Shown here piece by piece: positions 1-8,479 of a stretch of DNA of 27,483 nt (within the stretch, counting starts at the first letter, position 1; each line of letters starts with the position of its first letter). Made by a program: the position numbers and the translations under genes. The notes under the pieces were generated by a model. The model did not search any database and was not told the origin of the DNA. It saw only the letters and a program-made list of their open reading frames with translations. The stretch is from Hyphomonadaceae bacterium UBA1001 (lineage in GTDB: Bacteria > Pseudomonadota > Alphaproteobacteria > Caulobacterales > Aquidulcibacteraceae): positions 504 through 27,986 of the forward strand of contig DBAV01000108.1 in NCBI GenBank assembly GCA_002291875.1. The letters are read 5' to 3'.

Positions 1-1578
1 GCGATGAAGGCCTTCATCGTCAACCGCGTCGGCGATTTCGGTTTCGTGCTGGGGATCTTCGCGATCTTCGCCGCCTACGGCTCGATCCGCTTCGACGAGG
101 TGTTCGCCGCAGCGCAGGCCCAGCCGGACCTGATGTTCGATCTGGGGATCATGGTCCTGCCGGCGGTCGAAGTGGCGGCGGTCCTGCTGTTCATCGGGGC
201 CATGGGCAAGTCGGCCCAGTTCTTCCTGCATGTCTGGCTGCCGGATGCGATGGAGGGGCCCACCCCGGTTTCAGCCCTCATCCACGCTGCCACCATGGTG
301 ACCGCAGGGGTGTTCCTGGTCTGCCGGTGCGCCATCCTGTTCGAGCTTGCGCCGAATGCGGCGACCCTGGTGACCGTGATCGGGGCGGTGACCGCGCTCT
401 ATGCGGCGACCGTGGGCCTGGCGCAGAACGACATCAAGCGGGTGATCGCCTATTCGACCTGTTCGCAGTTGGGCTACATGTTCTTTGCGGCCGGGGTCGG
501 GGTCTATCAGGCGGCGATGTTCCACCTGTTCACGCACGCCTTCTTCAAGGCGCTGCTGTTCCTGGGCGCCGGTTCGGTGATCCACGGGCTTCACCATGAG
601 CAGGACATGCGGCGCATGGGCGGCCTGCGAAAGGCCATGCCGGTGACGTGGATCATGATGCTGATCGGGACGCTGGCCATCACCGGGTTCGGCATACCGG
701 GCACGCCCATCGGCTTTGCGGGCTTTTTCTCGAAGGACGCGATCATCGAGAGCGCCTATGCGGCCGGGACGGCCGGAGATCCGGCCGGCTATTTCGCCTT
801 CTGGGTCGGGGTCGGGGCAGCGCTGCTGACCTCGTTCTATTCCTGGCGCCTGATGTTCATGACGTTCCATGGCAAGTATCGCGGCGCCGGGCATGTGGAT
901 GGCGACGCGCACGCCCATGATGGGCACCCCGCCACCGATGGGCATGCTGCTGCCGACGCGTCCGGCGCGGACCACCACCACGGCGCGGGCCATGGCGGCG
1001 CGCATCACGCCCACGAGTCACCGCCGATCATGCTGGTCCCGCTGGTCGTGCTGGCGGTGGGCGCGGTCGCGGCGGGCTTTGCCTTCCTCGACGCCTTTTT
1101 CTATCACCACCAGGCCGAGTTCTGGGCGGGGTCGATCATGACCCTGCCGGCCAACAACGTCCTCGAGCTGGCCCACAAGGTGCCGTTGTGGGTGAAGTGG
1201 GCCCCGCTGGTGGTCACGCTGATCGGCCTCGGGGCTGCGGTGTGGGTCTATCTGCTGAACCAGGGCATGGGCGAACGGATCGCGCGCACAGCGGGCGCCC
1301 TGCATGCCTTCCTGATCCGCAAATGGATGTTCGATGAACTCTATGACCTGATCTTCGTGCGCCCCGCGCGCGCGATCGGCGACGTGTTCTGGAAGGTCGG
1401 CGACCAGCGCATCATCGATGGTGGCGGGCCGGACGGCGTGGCCGCAGGGGTCGCAGGCGGGGCACGGGCGGTCAGCCGCTTCCAGAGCGGATACATGTAT
1501 CACTATGCCTTTGTCATGCTGCTCGCGGTGGCCGGACTTGGGGCCTATGTGCTGACCGTGACGGCGGGGGCGCGCTGA
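1..1578 (+). CDS. nuoL: NADH-quinone oxidoreductase subunit L (complex I), 5' end cut by window
   Basis: This is the distal antiporter-like, proton-pumping membrane subunit of respiratory complex I. The reading frame is open from base 1. The Met at position 4 is probably internal, because family members (about 610-700 aa) have roughly 100-150 residues before this MKAFIVNRVGDFGF segment. Numbering from that Met, the pump residues are visible: K69 in GAMGKSAQ, H94 in SALIHAATM, H174/H178/K182 in FHLFTHAFFKALLF, and K244 in FFSKDAIIE. The conserved TM5 glutamate would lie upstream of the window. A His-rich loop (12 His in residues 297-337) separates two transmembrane blocks. A long helix region and a last membrane segment near residues 500-520 complete the C-terminus. 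nuoM follows after 2 nt. Identity is certain; the true start is not in view. Confidence 0.97.
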   Translation, partial: AMKAFIVNRVGDFGFVLGIFAIFAAYGSIRFDEVFAAAQAQPDLMFDLGIMVLPAVEVAAVLLFIGAMGKSAQFFLHVWLPDAMEGPTPVSALIHAATMVTAGVFLVCRCAILFELAPNAATLVTVIGAVTALYAATVGLAQNDIKRVIAYSTCSQLGYMFFAAGVGVYQAAMFHLFTHAFFKALLFLGAGSVIHGLHHEQDMRRMGGLRKAMPVTWIMMLIGTLAITGFGIPGTPIGFAGFFSKDAIIESAYAAGTAGDPAGYFAFWVGVGAALLTSFYSWRLMFMTFHGKYRGAGHVDGDAHAHDGHPATDGHAAADASGADHHHGAGHGGAHHAHESPPIMLVPLVVLAVGAVAAGFAFLDAFFYHHQAEFWAGSIMTLPANNVLELAHKVPLWVKWAPLVVTLIGLGAAVWVYLLNQGMGERIARTAGALHAFLIRKWMFDELYDLIFVRPARAIGDVFWKVGDQRIIDGGGPDGVAAGVAGGARAVSRFQSGYMYHYAFVMLLAVAGLGAYVLTVTAGAR

Positions 1579-1580
1579 TC

Positions 1581-3062
1581 ATGGAACTGCCCTGGCTCTC
1601 GATGCTGGCCTTCCTGCCTCTGGCGGGTGCGATCCTGATTGTGCTGGCGCGCCTGGCGTTTTCCGCGGGCGGGGGCGACACGGCCGCGCGCTGGATCGCC
1701 TTGGTCGCCACACTGGCGACAGCGGCGCTCTCGATCCATGTGGCATCGCTGGTCGACCTCGACCGGCCCGATTTCCAGCTGGTCGAACGGGTGCCGTGGT
1801 TCGCCGGCCTTGAATACCATGTCGGGATCGACGGCATCAGCCTGCCGCTGGTGCTGCTGACGACGCTTCTGATGCCGCTGTGCATCCTGGCCAGCTGGCG
1901 CAGCATCGACCGTCAGGTCAGCCTCTACATGGCGCTCTTCCTGGTGCTGGAGACACTGATCATCGGCGTGTTCATCGCGCTGGACCTGTTCCTGTTCTAC
2001 GTCTTCTTCGAGGGCGGGCTGATCCCGATGTTCATCATCATCGGGATTTGGGGTGGGGCGCGCCGCGTCTATGCGGCCTTCAAGTTCTTCCTCTATACGC
2101 TGCTGGGCTCGGTCCTGATGCTGGTGGCGATGGTTGCGATGGCATTGGACGCCGGCACCACCGACATCACCGCCCTGATGGACCATGGCTTTGCCCCGGC
2201 CCTGCAGACCTGGCTGTGGCTGGCCTTCTTCGCCTCGTTCGCGGTCAAGATGCCGATGTGGCCTGTGCACACCTGGCTTCCCGACGCCCACGTCGAGGCC
2301 CCCACGGCAGGTTCGGTGATCCTGGCGGCGGTCCTGTTGAAGCTGGGCGGGTATGGCTTCATCCGCTTCTCGCTGCCGATGTTCCCCGACGCGTCGGAAC
2401 TGTTTGCCCCGCTGGTGTTCGCCCTTTCGGTCATCGCCATCGTCTATGCCTCGCTCGTGGCGTTCCGTCAGACCGACGTGAAAAAGCTGATCGCCTATTC
2501 CTCGGTCGCCCACATGGGCTTTGTGACCATGGGACTGTTCGCCGGAAACGAGCAGGGGGTGCAGGGCGCCATGTTCCAGATGGTCTCGCACGGCATCATC
2601 TCGGCGGCGCTGTTCCTGTGTGTCGGTGTTGTCTATGACCGCATGCACACCCGGGAAATCGCGGCCTATGGGGGGCTGGTGCATCGCATGCCGGTCTATG
2701 CGACCGTGTTCCTGCTGTTCACCATGGCCAATATCGGCCTGCCCGGGACCAGCGGCTTTGTCGGCGAGTTCCTGACCATGCTGGGCGCGTTCGAGGCAAA
2801 TGCCTGGGTCGCGGTGGGCGCAGCGCTGGGGGTGATCCTCAGCGCCATGTACGGACTGACACTCTATCGGCGCATGGTGTTCGGCGAGGTGACCAATCCG
2901 GCGGTGTCGGGGATGGGCGATCTCAGCGTGCGCGAGGTGACGGTCTTTCTGCCCCTGGTGGTGGCTGCGATCGTCCTGGGCATCTATCCCTCGCTGGTGC
3001 TCGACGTGACCGCGCCCGCAGTCGCCGCGGTGGTCGAGCGTGTCGCCGGTTTCGGGAGCTGA
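1581..3062 (+). CDS. nuoM: NADH-quinone oxidoreductase subunit M (complex I)
   Basis: Second antiporter-like proton-translocating subunit of complex I in the inner membrane, 493 aa, close to the usual family length. Multiple hydrophobic helices span the whole protein. The key pump residues are present: E144 in the FFEGG segment (same number as in E. coli NuoM), K223 in FAVKMPMWPVHTWLPDAH, and K254 in AAVLLKLGGYGF. The sequence QTDVKKLIAYSSVAHMGF is a typical family block. The ATG lies 2 nt after the nuoL stop with no strong ribosome-binding site, so translation is probably coupled to nuoL. nuoN follows after 6 nt. Confidence 0.98.
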   Translation: MELPWLSMLAFLPLAGAILIVLARLAFSAGGGDTAARWIALVATLATAALSIHVASLVDLDRPDFQLVERVPWFAGLEYHVGIDGISLPLVLLTTLLMPLCILASWRSIDRQVSLYMALFLVLETLIIGVFIALDLFLFYVFFEGGLIPMFIIIGIWGGARRVYAAFKFFLYTLLGSVLMLVAMVAMALDAGTTDITALMDHGFAPALQTWLWLAFFASFAVKMPMWPVHTWLPDAHVEAPTAGSVILAAVLLKLGGYGFIRFSLPMFPDASELFAPLVFALSVIAIVYASLVAFRQTDVKKLIAYSSVAHMGFVTMGLFAGNEQGVQGAMFQMVSHGIISAALFLCVGVVYDRMHTREIAAYGGLVHRMPVYATVFLLFTMANIGLPGTSGFVGEFLTMLGAFEANAWVAVGAALGVILSAMYGLTLYRRMVFGEVTNPAVSGMGDLSVREVTVFLPLVVAAIVLGIYPSLVLDVTAPAVAAVVERVAGFGS

Positions 3063-3068
3063 GGCGCG

Positions 3069-4526
3069 ATGAACCCCGAAATTTCCGCCGAGATGGTCGT
3101 TGCCAGCCTGCGGCTGATGGCGCCCGAGACGTTCCTTGCGGTCTATGCCCTCTTTCTGGCGGTCCTGGGGGCCTTTGTCGGCGACCGCGGCGCGCGGGCA
3201 CTGTCGACACTGACAGCGCTGGTGCTGGTGGTCGCCGCGGTCGGGTCGGTGATCTACGCGCCGCTCGAGCGCACCGAGGCCTTCAACGGCGCCATCGTGG
3301 TCGACCCGCTGACCGCGTGGGCCAAGGGCGGATTGCTGCTGCTGGCGGCCTTTGCCGTCCAGATGGCCTCGGTCGTGTTCGCGCGTGACGGTTCGGCCCG
3401 CTTTGAATACCCGCTGCTCGTGACGCTAGCGGCACTGGGCATGTGCATCATGATCGGGGCGAACGACCTGATCACCATGTATCTGGGCATCGAGCTGAAC
3501 GCGCTGGCCGCCTATGTGCTGGCTGCCTTCCGCCGGGACGACTCGCGTTCGTCCGAGGCGGGGCTGAAGTATTTCGTGCTCAGCGCGATCTCGTCGGGGC
3601 TGCTGCTGTACGGTGCGTCGCTGGTCTATGGCTTCACCGGCGCGGTGCGGTTTGCCGACATCGCCGCCGCGGCGGACCCGGACAATGTGGGCCTGATCTT
3701 CGGGCTGGTGTTCGTGCTGTGCGGGCTGGCCTTCAAGATCTCGGCCGCGCCCTTCCACATGTGGGCGCCCGATGTCTATGAGGGCGCACCCGCGCCGGTC
3801 ACCGCGTTCTTCGCCACCGCCTCCAAGATCGCGGGCGTGATCCTGATGGCCCGCATCCTGATGGAGCCCTTCGGCGACCTGCACGACCGGTGGGTCCAGG
3901 TGATCAGCGTCATCGCAGGCGTTTCGATGATCGTGGGATCGCTGGGTGCACTGGTGCAGACCAATCTGCGCCGGCTGATGGCGTACTCGTCAATCGCCAA
4001 TATCGGTTATGTGCTGATGGCGCTGGCGGCGGGATCGCAGCTGGGTGTGCAGGCGGCGCTGCTCTATCTGGCGCTCTATCTGCCGGTCACTCTGGCGATG
4101 TTCGCAGGGATCCTGGCCCTGCGGCGCCAGGGCGAGGACCTCGAGCGGATCGGGGACCTTTCGGGCCTGGCGCGCAACCACCCCTTCATGGCCACCTGTT
4201 TCACCATGCTGCTGTTCAGCCTCGCGGGCGTTCCCCCCCTCGTGGGCTTTTTCGGCAAGCTGGCGGCTTTCCAGGCAACGCTCGATGCCGGGCTGGTTGT
4301 GCTGGCGATCGTCGGTGCGTTGGCGACCGTGGTCAGCGCGGCCTATTATCTGCGCATCATCAAGGTGATGTGGTTCGACGAACCGGTGGCGCGGATGGAG
4401 CCGGCGGGCCCGACCCTTGCCGTCACGCTGGCAGCCGGAACGGTGCTTTCGTTCCCGGTTCTGGTGGTGCTGCTCGGCCCGCTCGAGACGGCCGTGCGCG
4501 CCATGAGCGCACTGTACGGACCGTGA
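3069..4526 (+). CDS. nuoN: NADH-quinone oxidoreductase subunit N (complex I)
   Basis: Third antiporter-like subunit of the complex I membrane arm, 485 aa, normal for the family. Hydrophobic helices run throughout. Conserved charged residues in membrane segments are E142 (MYLGIELNALAAYVL), K167 (EAGLKYFVLSAISSG), K224 (GLAFKISAAPFHMWAPDVYEG) and K254 (FFATASKIAG). The block NLRRLMAYSSIANIGYVLM is typical of NuoN. A purine-rich GAGGCG precedes the ATG. It is the last nuo gene here, and its stop overlaps the likely GTG start of birA, so the cofactor genes downstream probably ride on the nuo transcript. Confidence 0.98.
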   Translation: MNPEISAEMVVASLRLMAPETFLAVYALFLAVLGAFVGDRGARALSTLTALVLVVAAVGSVIYAPLERTEAFNGAIVVDPLTAWAKGGLLLLAAFAVQMASVVFARDGSARFEYPLLVTLAALGMCIMIGANDLITMYLGIELNALAAYVLAAFRRDDSRSSEAGLKYFVLSAISSGLLLYGASLVYGFTGAVRFADIAAAADPDNVGLIFGLVFVLCGLAFKISAAPFHMWAPDVYEGAPAPVTAFFATASKIAGVILMARILMEPFGDLHDRWVQVISVIAGVSMIVGSLGALVQTNLRRLMAYSSIANIGYVLMALAAGSQLGVQAALLYLALYLPVTLAMFAGILALRRQGEDLERIGDLSGLARNHPFMATCFTMLLFSLAGVPPLVGFFGKLAAFQATLDAGLVVLAIVGALATVVSAAYYLRIIKVMWFDEPVARMEPAGPTLAVTLAAGTVLSFPVLVVLLGPLETAVRAMSALYGP

Positions 4527-5281
4527 CGGCGCGCGCGGTGCAGACCCCTGTCATCTGGTTCGACGAGATCGACAGCACCAATGCGCATGCCGTTGCGCGG
4601 GCGGACACCCAGGGCTTTGATCCGCCGCTGTGGATTGCCGCGCGCCGCCAGACGGCCGGGCGCGGGCGGCGCGCACGCAGCTGGAGCTCACCGGTCGGCA
4701 ACCTTTACGCAACATGGCTGGGCCCGGCACCGGCGTTGGCGGCGGGAACGCCCCTGCATGCGGTGGGACTGGTGGTCGGCATTGCGCTGGCGCGCGCGGC
4801 GCGGGCCCTGTCGGATGCGCACACCGAGCTGAAATGGCCGAATGACCTGATGGTTGGCGGGGCAAAGGCGGCCGGGATCCTGGTCGAGTCCGGTACCGCC
4901 CGCAGCGCGCGCTGGCTGGCGATCGGGGTCGGGGTCAATCTGGCCGAGGCGCCCCATCTGGATCACCGGCGGACAGCCCGGGTGATCGGCCGGGACGGCG
5001 CGACGATTGCGCCTGAAGCCATGCTCGAAATGCTGGACCGCGAATGGACGGACCTATCGGCACAATGGGTGCGGGAAGGGATGGCTCCCATCATCACCGA
5101 ATGGATGGCGCTGGGGCTTGCGCCGGGCACGCCGATCGAGGTGGATCTTGGCGAGCGGCGGCTGGTGGGTGCCTATGCGGGTCTTTCGGCGGGCGGTGAA
5201 CTGCTGGTGCGCGGTGCTGACGGGGTGCAGACGGCCGTGACCGCCGGCGAGGTCGGCCTGCTGACGGCGGAGGCACGCTGA
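4523..5281 (+). CDS. birA: Biotin--[acetyl-CoA-carboxylase] ligase, no DNA-binding domain
   Basis: Activates biotin to biotinyl-AMP and attaches it to the lysine of biotin-dependent carboxylases. I chose the GTG at 4523 because it overlaps the nuoN stop as GTGA; an alternative GTG lies at 4538. The result is 252 aa, against about 320 for E. coli BirA, because the N-terminal winged-helix repressor domain is absent. It is therefore a mono-functional (group I) ligase that should not repress biotin genes. Catalytic motifs: DSTN (17-20), QTAGRGRRARSW (43-54) for biotinyl-AMP binding, KWPND (104-108), K115 in GGAKAAGILVES, and the GVGVNL block near 135-140. A short SH3-like C-terminal domain follows. 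The stop overlaps the coaX ATG by one base. Confidence 0.93.
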   Translation: MTARAVQTPVIWFDEIDSTNAHAVARADTQGFDPPLWIAARRQTAGRGRRARSWSSPVGNLYATWLGPAPALAAGTPLHAVGLVVGIALARAARALSDAHTELKWPNDLMVGGAKAAGILVESGTARSARWLAIGVGVNLAEAPHLDHRRTARVIGRDGATIAPEAMLEMLDREWTDLSAQWVREGMAPIITEWMALGLAPGTPIEVDLGERRLVGAYAGLSAGGELLVRGADGVQTAVTAGEVGLLTAEAR

Positions 5282-6054
5282 TGCTGCTGGCGATCGACGC
5301 GGGAAACACCAACACCAAGTTCATCATCATGGACGGCGAGCGTGCGCGCCACGAATGGCGCTTTGCCACCGACACGGCACGCACGGCCGACGAATACGCG
5401 GTCTGGCTGTCGCAGCTGCTGTCCTTCAACCAGCTGTCCTTCCAGCGTCTGACCGCCTGCATCATCTCGTCGGTGGTGCCCCAGTCGCTGTTCCACATCC
5501 GCAATCTGGCGCGCCGCTATGTCGGGGTCGAGCCGATGGTCATCGGCGAGGGGGTGACCCTGGGGATCGAGGTGCGCATCGACCGCCCCTCCGAAGCGGG
5601 CGCGGACCGGCTGGTCAACGCGGTGGGCGCGTACAAGGCCCATGGCGGGCCGCTGATCGTGGTCGATTCCGGAACCGCCACCAATTTCGACATTGTCGGT
5701 GCCGATGGCGCGTTCGAAGGCGGCATCATTGCGCCGGGGATCAATCTGTCCATGCAGGCGCTTCACCTGGCCGCCGCCAAGCTGCCACGGATCGAGATCC
5801 GCAATCCCGGCAAGGTCATCGGGCGCGACACCGTGTCGGCGATGCAGTCGGGGGTGTTCTGGGGTTATATCGGCCTGATCGAGGGGTTGTGTGCCCGTAT
5901 CCGGCAGGAATACGGCACACCGATGAAGGTTGTCGGAACCGGCGGGGTCGCAGCGTTGTTCGAGGGCGAGACGGACGTCGTGGACGCCTATGACCTCGAC
6001 ATCACGGCGCGTGGCCTTTGGGAAATCTTCCAGCGCAATGGCGGTGCCCTGTGA
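5281..6054 (+). CDS. coaX: Type III pantothenate kinase
   Basis: Phosphorylates pantothenate in the first step of CoA synthesis. Type III enzymes belong to the acetate and sugar kinase/Hsp70 actin-like (ASKHA) fold and are known to need a monovalent cation and to resist CoA feedback. The 257 aa length is standard. Motifs: DAGNTNTK (6-13, phosphate loop with catalytic D6), GADR (107-110, pantothenate binding), DSGTATNFD (129-137), and EGGIIAPGINLSMQAL. The ATG overlaps the birA TGA (TGATG), and its own TGA overlaps the GTG start of rnj. The pairing with birA is common and groups two acyl-carrier cofactor enzymes. Confidence 0.97.
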   Translation: MLLAIDAGNTNTKFIIMDGERARHEWRFATDTARTADEYAVWLSQLLSFNQLSFQRLTACIISSVVPQSLFHIRNLARRYVGVEPMVIGEGVTLGIEVRIDRPSEAGADRLVNAVGAYKAHGGPLIVVDSGTATNFDIVGADGAFEGGIIAPGINLSMQALHLAAAKLPRIEIRNPGKVIGRDTVSAMQSGVFWGYIGLIEGLCARIRQEYGTPMKVVGTGGVAALFEGETDVVDAYDLDITARGLWEIFQRNGGAL

Positions 6055-7730
6055 CCCCGGTTCGACCTGACGCGCAGGCCGAACTGGTGTTCCTGCCGCT
6101 GGGCGGTGCCGGCGAAATCGGCATGAACCTGAACCTCTACGGGTATGGGGCGCCCGACGACCGGGCATGGGTACTGGTGGACCTTGGGGTCAGCTTCAGC
6201 GATCCGGCCGCGCCGGGCGTCGAACTGGTGATGCCGGACCCGACCTATATCGAGGGGTTTCGCGAGGACCTTCTGGGCATTGTGCTGACCCATGCGCACG
6301 AGGACCATATCGGGGCGGTCGCGCATCTTTGGCCGCGCCTGCGCGTGCCGGTGTGGGCGACGCCCTTCACGGCCGAACTTCTGACCGAAAAGCTGCGCGA
6401 GAAGGGGATCGAGGACGCGGTCGACCTGCGTGTGGTGCCCCTGGGCGGACGCATACAGCTGGGCCCGTTCGAGCTCGAGCTGGTGACGCTGACCCACTCC
6501 ATTCCCGAGCCCAACGGGCTGGCCATCCACACGCCGCTGGGCACGGTCCTGCACACCGGTGACTGGAAGCTGGACCCCGACCCGGTGATCGGTGCGCCCA
6601 CCGACGAGCGCCGTGTGCGCGAACTGGGCGAGGGCGGGGTGCTGGCGATGATCTGCGACAGCACGAACGTCTTCACCGAGGGGCGCGCCGGCTCGGAGAG
6701 CGAGGTCGCCCAGCATCTGGTGGACGCCATCGGCGCCCAGAGCGGCCAGGTGGTGGTTACGGCCTTTGCCTCGAACGTCGCGCGCATCCAGTCGGTGATC
6801 GAGGCCGCCGAGCGGTGCGGGCGCAGCGTGTGCCTGGTGGGCCGGTCGATGAAGCGGGTCGCCGGGGCCGCGCGGCGCGTGGGCTTTCTGGCGCATGTCC
6901 GCCCGTTTGTGGACGAGGCAGAGGCAGCGGCCATGCCGGCCGAAAACGTGCTCTATCTGTGCACGGGTAGCCAGGGCGAGCCGCGCGCGGCGCTGGCCAA
7001 GATCGCCCTGGGCCAGCACCCCGGCATTCGCCTGCGCCCCGGGGACGCGGTGCTGTTCTCCTCGCGCATCATTCCCGGCAACGAGGGCGCGATCGGCGCC
7101 TTGCAGAACCAGCTGGCCCTCGACGGGGTGCGGGTCATCACCGACCGTGACATCCACATCCACGTGTCGGGGCATCCGTGCCGCGAGGAACTGCGCGAGA
7201 TGTACCAGTGGGTGCGGCCACGGATCGCCGTCCCCGTCCATGGAGAGGCGCGCCACATCGCCGAACATGTGCGCCTGGCCCAGCAGATGCAGGTTCCCGA
7301 AGCGGTCGCGGCACGCAATGGCGACATGATCCGCCTGGCACCGGGGCCCGCAAAGGTCATCGATGAGGTGCCCAGCGGGCGCTGGTATCTGGACGGCACC
7401 GATTTCGTGCCCTCGGGTCACCGGGCATTGCGCGATCGGCGCAAGCTGTCGGCCGAAGGTATCGTCACAGTGGCGCTGGCGCTGGATGACCGCAGGCGCC
7501 TGCGCTCCAGCCCGGTCGTGAGGGTCGTCGGGCTTGCCTCGCCCGAGGGGGAAGCGCAGGAGGACAGCCGTCTCGACGCGCTGGTCGATGCGGCCGAAAC
7601 CGCCACGCGCGGCGGGCGCCGCGGCGTCGAGAGCGATCTCGAGGAAGGCGTGATGCGGGCCGTGCGCCGGACCGCCCAGCGCCTGTGGGGCAAGCGTCCC
7701 CACGTCGAGGTCCTGGTCCTCGAGATTTAG
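6051..7730 (+). CDS. rnj: Ribonuclease J
   Basis: Metallo-beta-lactamase/beta-CASP ribonuclease with 5'-to-3' exonuclease and endonuclease activity, acting in mRNA decay and rRNA maturation. The GTG at 6051 overlaps the coaX stop as GTGA and gives 559 aa, matching alphaproteobacterial RNase J. An in-frame TTG at 6018 inside coaX is a less likely start. The zinc-binding motif THAHEDH gives H81, H83, D85 and H86; H149 and D171 (HTGDWKLD) follow. The beta-CASP part includes ICDSTN (201-206), LCTGSQGEP (303-311), SGHPCREEL (373-381) and VHGEARH (396-402). The last ~100 residues form the C-terminal domain used in oligomerisation. mce follows after 11 nt. Confidence 0.96.
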   Translation: MTPVRPDAQAELVFLPLGGAGEIGMNLNLYGYGAPDDRAWVLVDLGVSFSDPAAPGVELVMPDPTYIEGFREDLLGIVLTHAHEDHIGAVAHLWPRLRVPVWATPFTAELLTEKLREKGIEDAVDLRVVPLGGRIQLGPFELELVTLTHSIPEPNGLAIHTPLGTVLHTGDWKLDPDPVIGAPTDERRVRELGEGGVLAMICDSTNVFTEGRAGSESEVAQHLVDAIGAQSGQVVVTAFASNVARIQSVIEAAERCGRSVCLVGRSMKRVAGAARRVGFLAHVRPFVDEAEAAAMPAENVLYLCTGSQGEPRAALAKIALGQHPGIRLRPGDAVLFSSRIIPGNEGAIGALQNQLALDGVRVITDRDIHIHVSGHPCREELREMYQWVRPRIAVPVHGEARHIAEHVRLAQQMQVPEAVAARNGDMIRLAPGPAKVIDEVPSGRWYLDGTDFVPSGHRALRDRRKLSAEGIVTVALALDDRRRLRSSPVVRVVGLASPEGEAQEDSRLDALVDAAETATRGGRRGVESDLEEGVMRAVRRTAQRLWGKRPHVEVLVLEI

Positions 7731-7741
7731 GAAGGGACGTC

Positions 7742-8164
7742 ATGCTGGGCCGCCTCAATCATGTCGGTGTCGCCGTCCCGTCGATCGAGGCGGCCAAGGA
7801 CACCTATCGGACCCTCTATGGAGTGGCCGACGATGCCATCACCGCCACCCGCGACATGCCCGAGCAGGGTGTTCGGGTCGCCTTCGTGAACGTCGCCAAC
7901 AGCCAGATCGAGCTGATCGAACCCTTGGGCGAGGCCAGTCCCATCCACCGTTTCCTGGAAAAGAACCCGTCCGGCGGCCAGCATCATGTCTGTTTCGAGG
8001 TCGACGACCTGATCGGCGCGCGCGATGCCATGGTGGCGCGTGGTGCCACCGTGTTGGGCCCGCCGCGCATCGGCGCACACGGAACCCTGATCATCTTCGT
8101 GCATCCGCGCGACTCGAACGGCGTGCTGATCGAGCTTATGGAAAAGCCTGCGGACCCCCACTGA
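7742..8164 (+). CDS. mce: Methylmalonyl-CoA epimerase
   Basis: Interconverts the 2R and 2S forms of methylmalonyl-CoA in the propionyl-CoA to succinyl-CoA route. It is 140 aa with the vicinal-oxygen-chelate (glyoxalase-like) fold of two beta-alpha-beta-beta-beta modules. Likely metal ligands are H7 (LNHVGVAV), Q55 (NSQIELIEPLG), one of the two histidines in GGQHHVCFEVDD (81-82) and E131 (GVLIELMEKP). The SPIHRFLEKNPSGG loop is typical of epimerases rather than lactoylglutathione lyase. The ATG at 7742 is preceded by a GGAAGGGA ribosome-binding site, so the longer frame running back into rnj is not used. The mutase genes are not in this window. Confidence 0.93.
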   Translation: MLGRLNHVGVAVPSIEAAKDTYRTLYGVADDAITATRDMPEQGVRVAFVNVANSQIELIEPLGEASPIHRFLEKNPSGGQHHVCFEVDDLIGARDAMVARGATVLGPPRIGAHGTLIIFVHPRDSNGVLIELMEKPADPH

Positions 8165-8166
8165 TC

Positions 8167-8460
8167 ATGCTCGACGCCTTCACCTTCTTTGCCACCTTCT
8201 TCATCCTGTGGTGGCTGATGTTCTTCATCGCGCTGCCGTTCGGCATCCGCAGCCACCACGAGCAGGGCGATGTCATCCGGGGCACCGAGCCGGGCGCGCC
8301 GGTCCAGCACGGGCTTGTCCGAAAGATCGTCCTTGCGGCCGCCGCGGCCGCCGCCGTCACTGTCCTGATCCAGGTGGTGCTGGCGCTGGGCATCATTCCA
8401 TCCCCCGATGTCAGCTTCGAACGACCCCAGGGCCCCAGCGCCCCGGTCGCGCCCAGCTGA
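8167..8460 (+). CDS. DUF1467 family small membrane protein
   Basis: Unknown function. The 97-residue product has two predicted transmembrane helices: residues about 5-25 (FFATFFILWWLMFFIALPFG) and about 50-75, the latter starting in a run of alanines (KIVLAAAAAAAVTVLIQVV). Between them is a polar loop with GIRSHHEQGDVIRGTEPGAP, the most recognisable block of the DUF1467 family of Alphaproteobacteria. A short Pro-rich tail follows. It starts 2 nt after the mce stop, which suggests coupled translation. Its place between mce and proS is, to my knowledge, recurrent in Alphaproteobacteria, but that does not reveal a role. Confidence 0.85.
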   Translation: MLDAFTFFATFFILWWLMFFIALPFGIRSHHEQGDVIRGTEPGAPVQHGLVRKIVLAAAAAAAVTVLIQVVLALGIIPSPDVSFERPQGPSAPVAPS

Positions 8461-8479
8461 TTTTCCCTCAAGGTTTTCC

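Noticed and set aside
3890..4522. Upstream extension of the birA frame into nuoN
   Set aside because: The translation before the GTG at 4523 is a frame-shifted shadow of nuoN with no protein-like features; BirA homology starts after 4523.
5988..7703. 571-codon open frame on the minus strand opposite rnj
   Set aside because: Same cause as above: it mirrors the rnj frame and has no recognisable domain or supporting context.
8408..8479. Upstream in-frame ATG for proS
   Set aside because: It lies inside the DUF1467 gene, and the added residues (Pro/Arg/Ser-rich) are not part of ProRS. The ATG at 8480 has its own ribosome-binding site and the normal family N-terminus.
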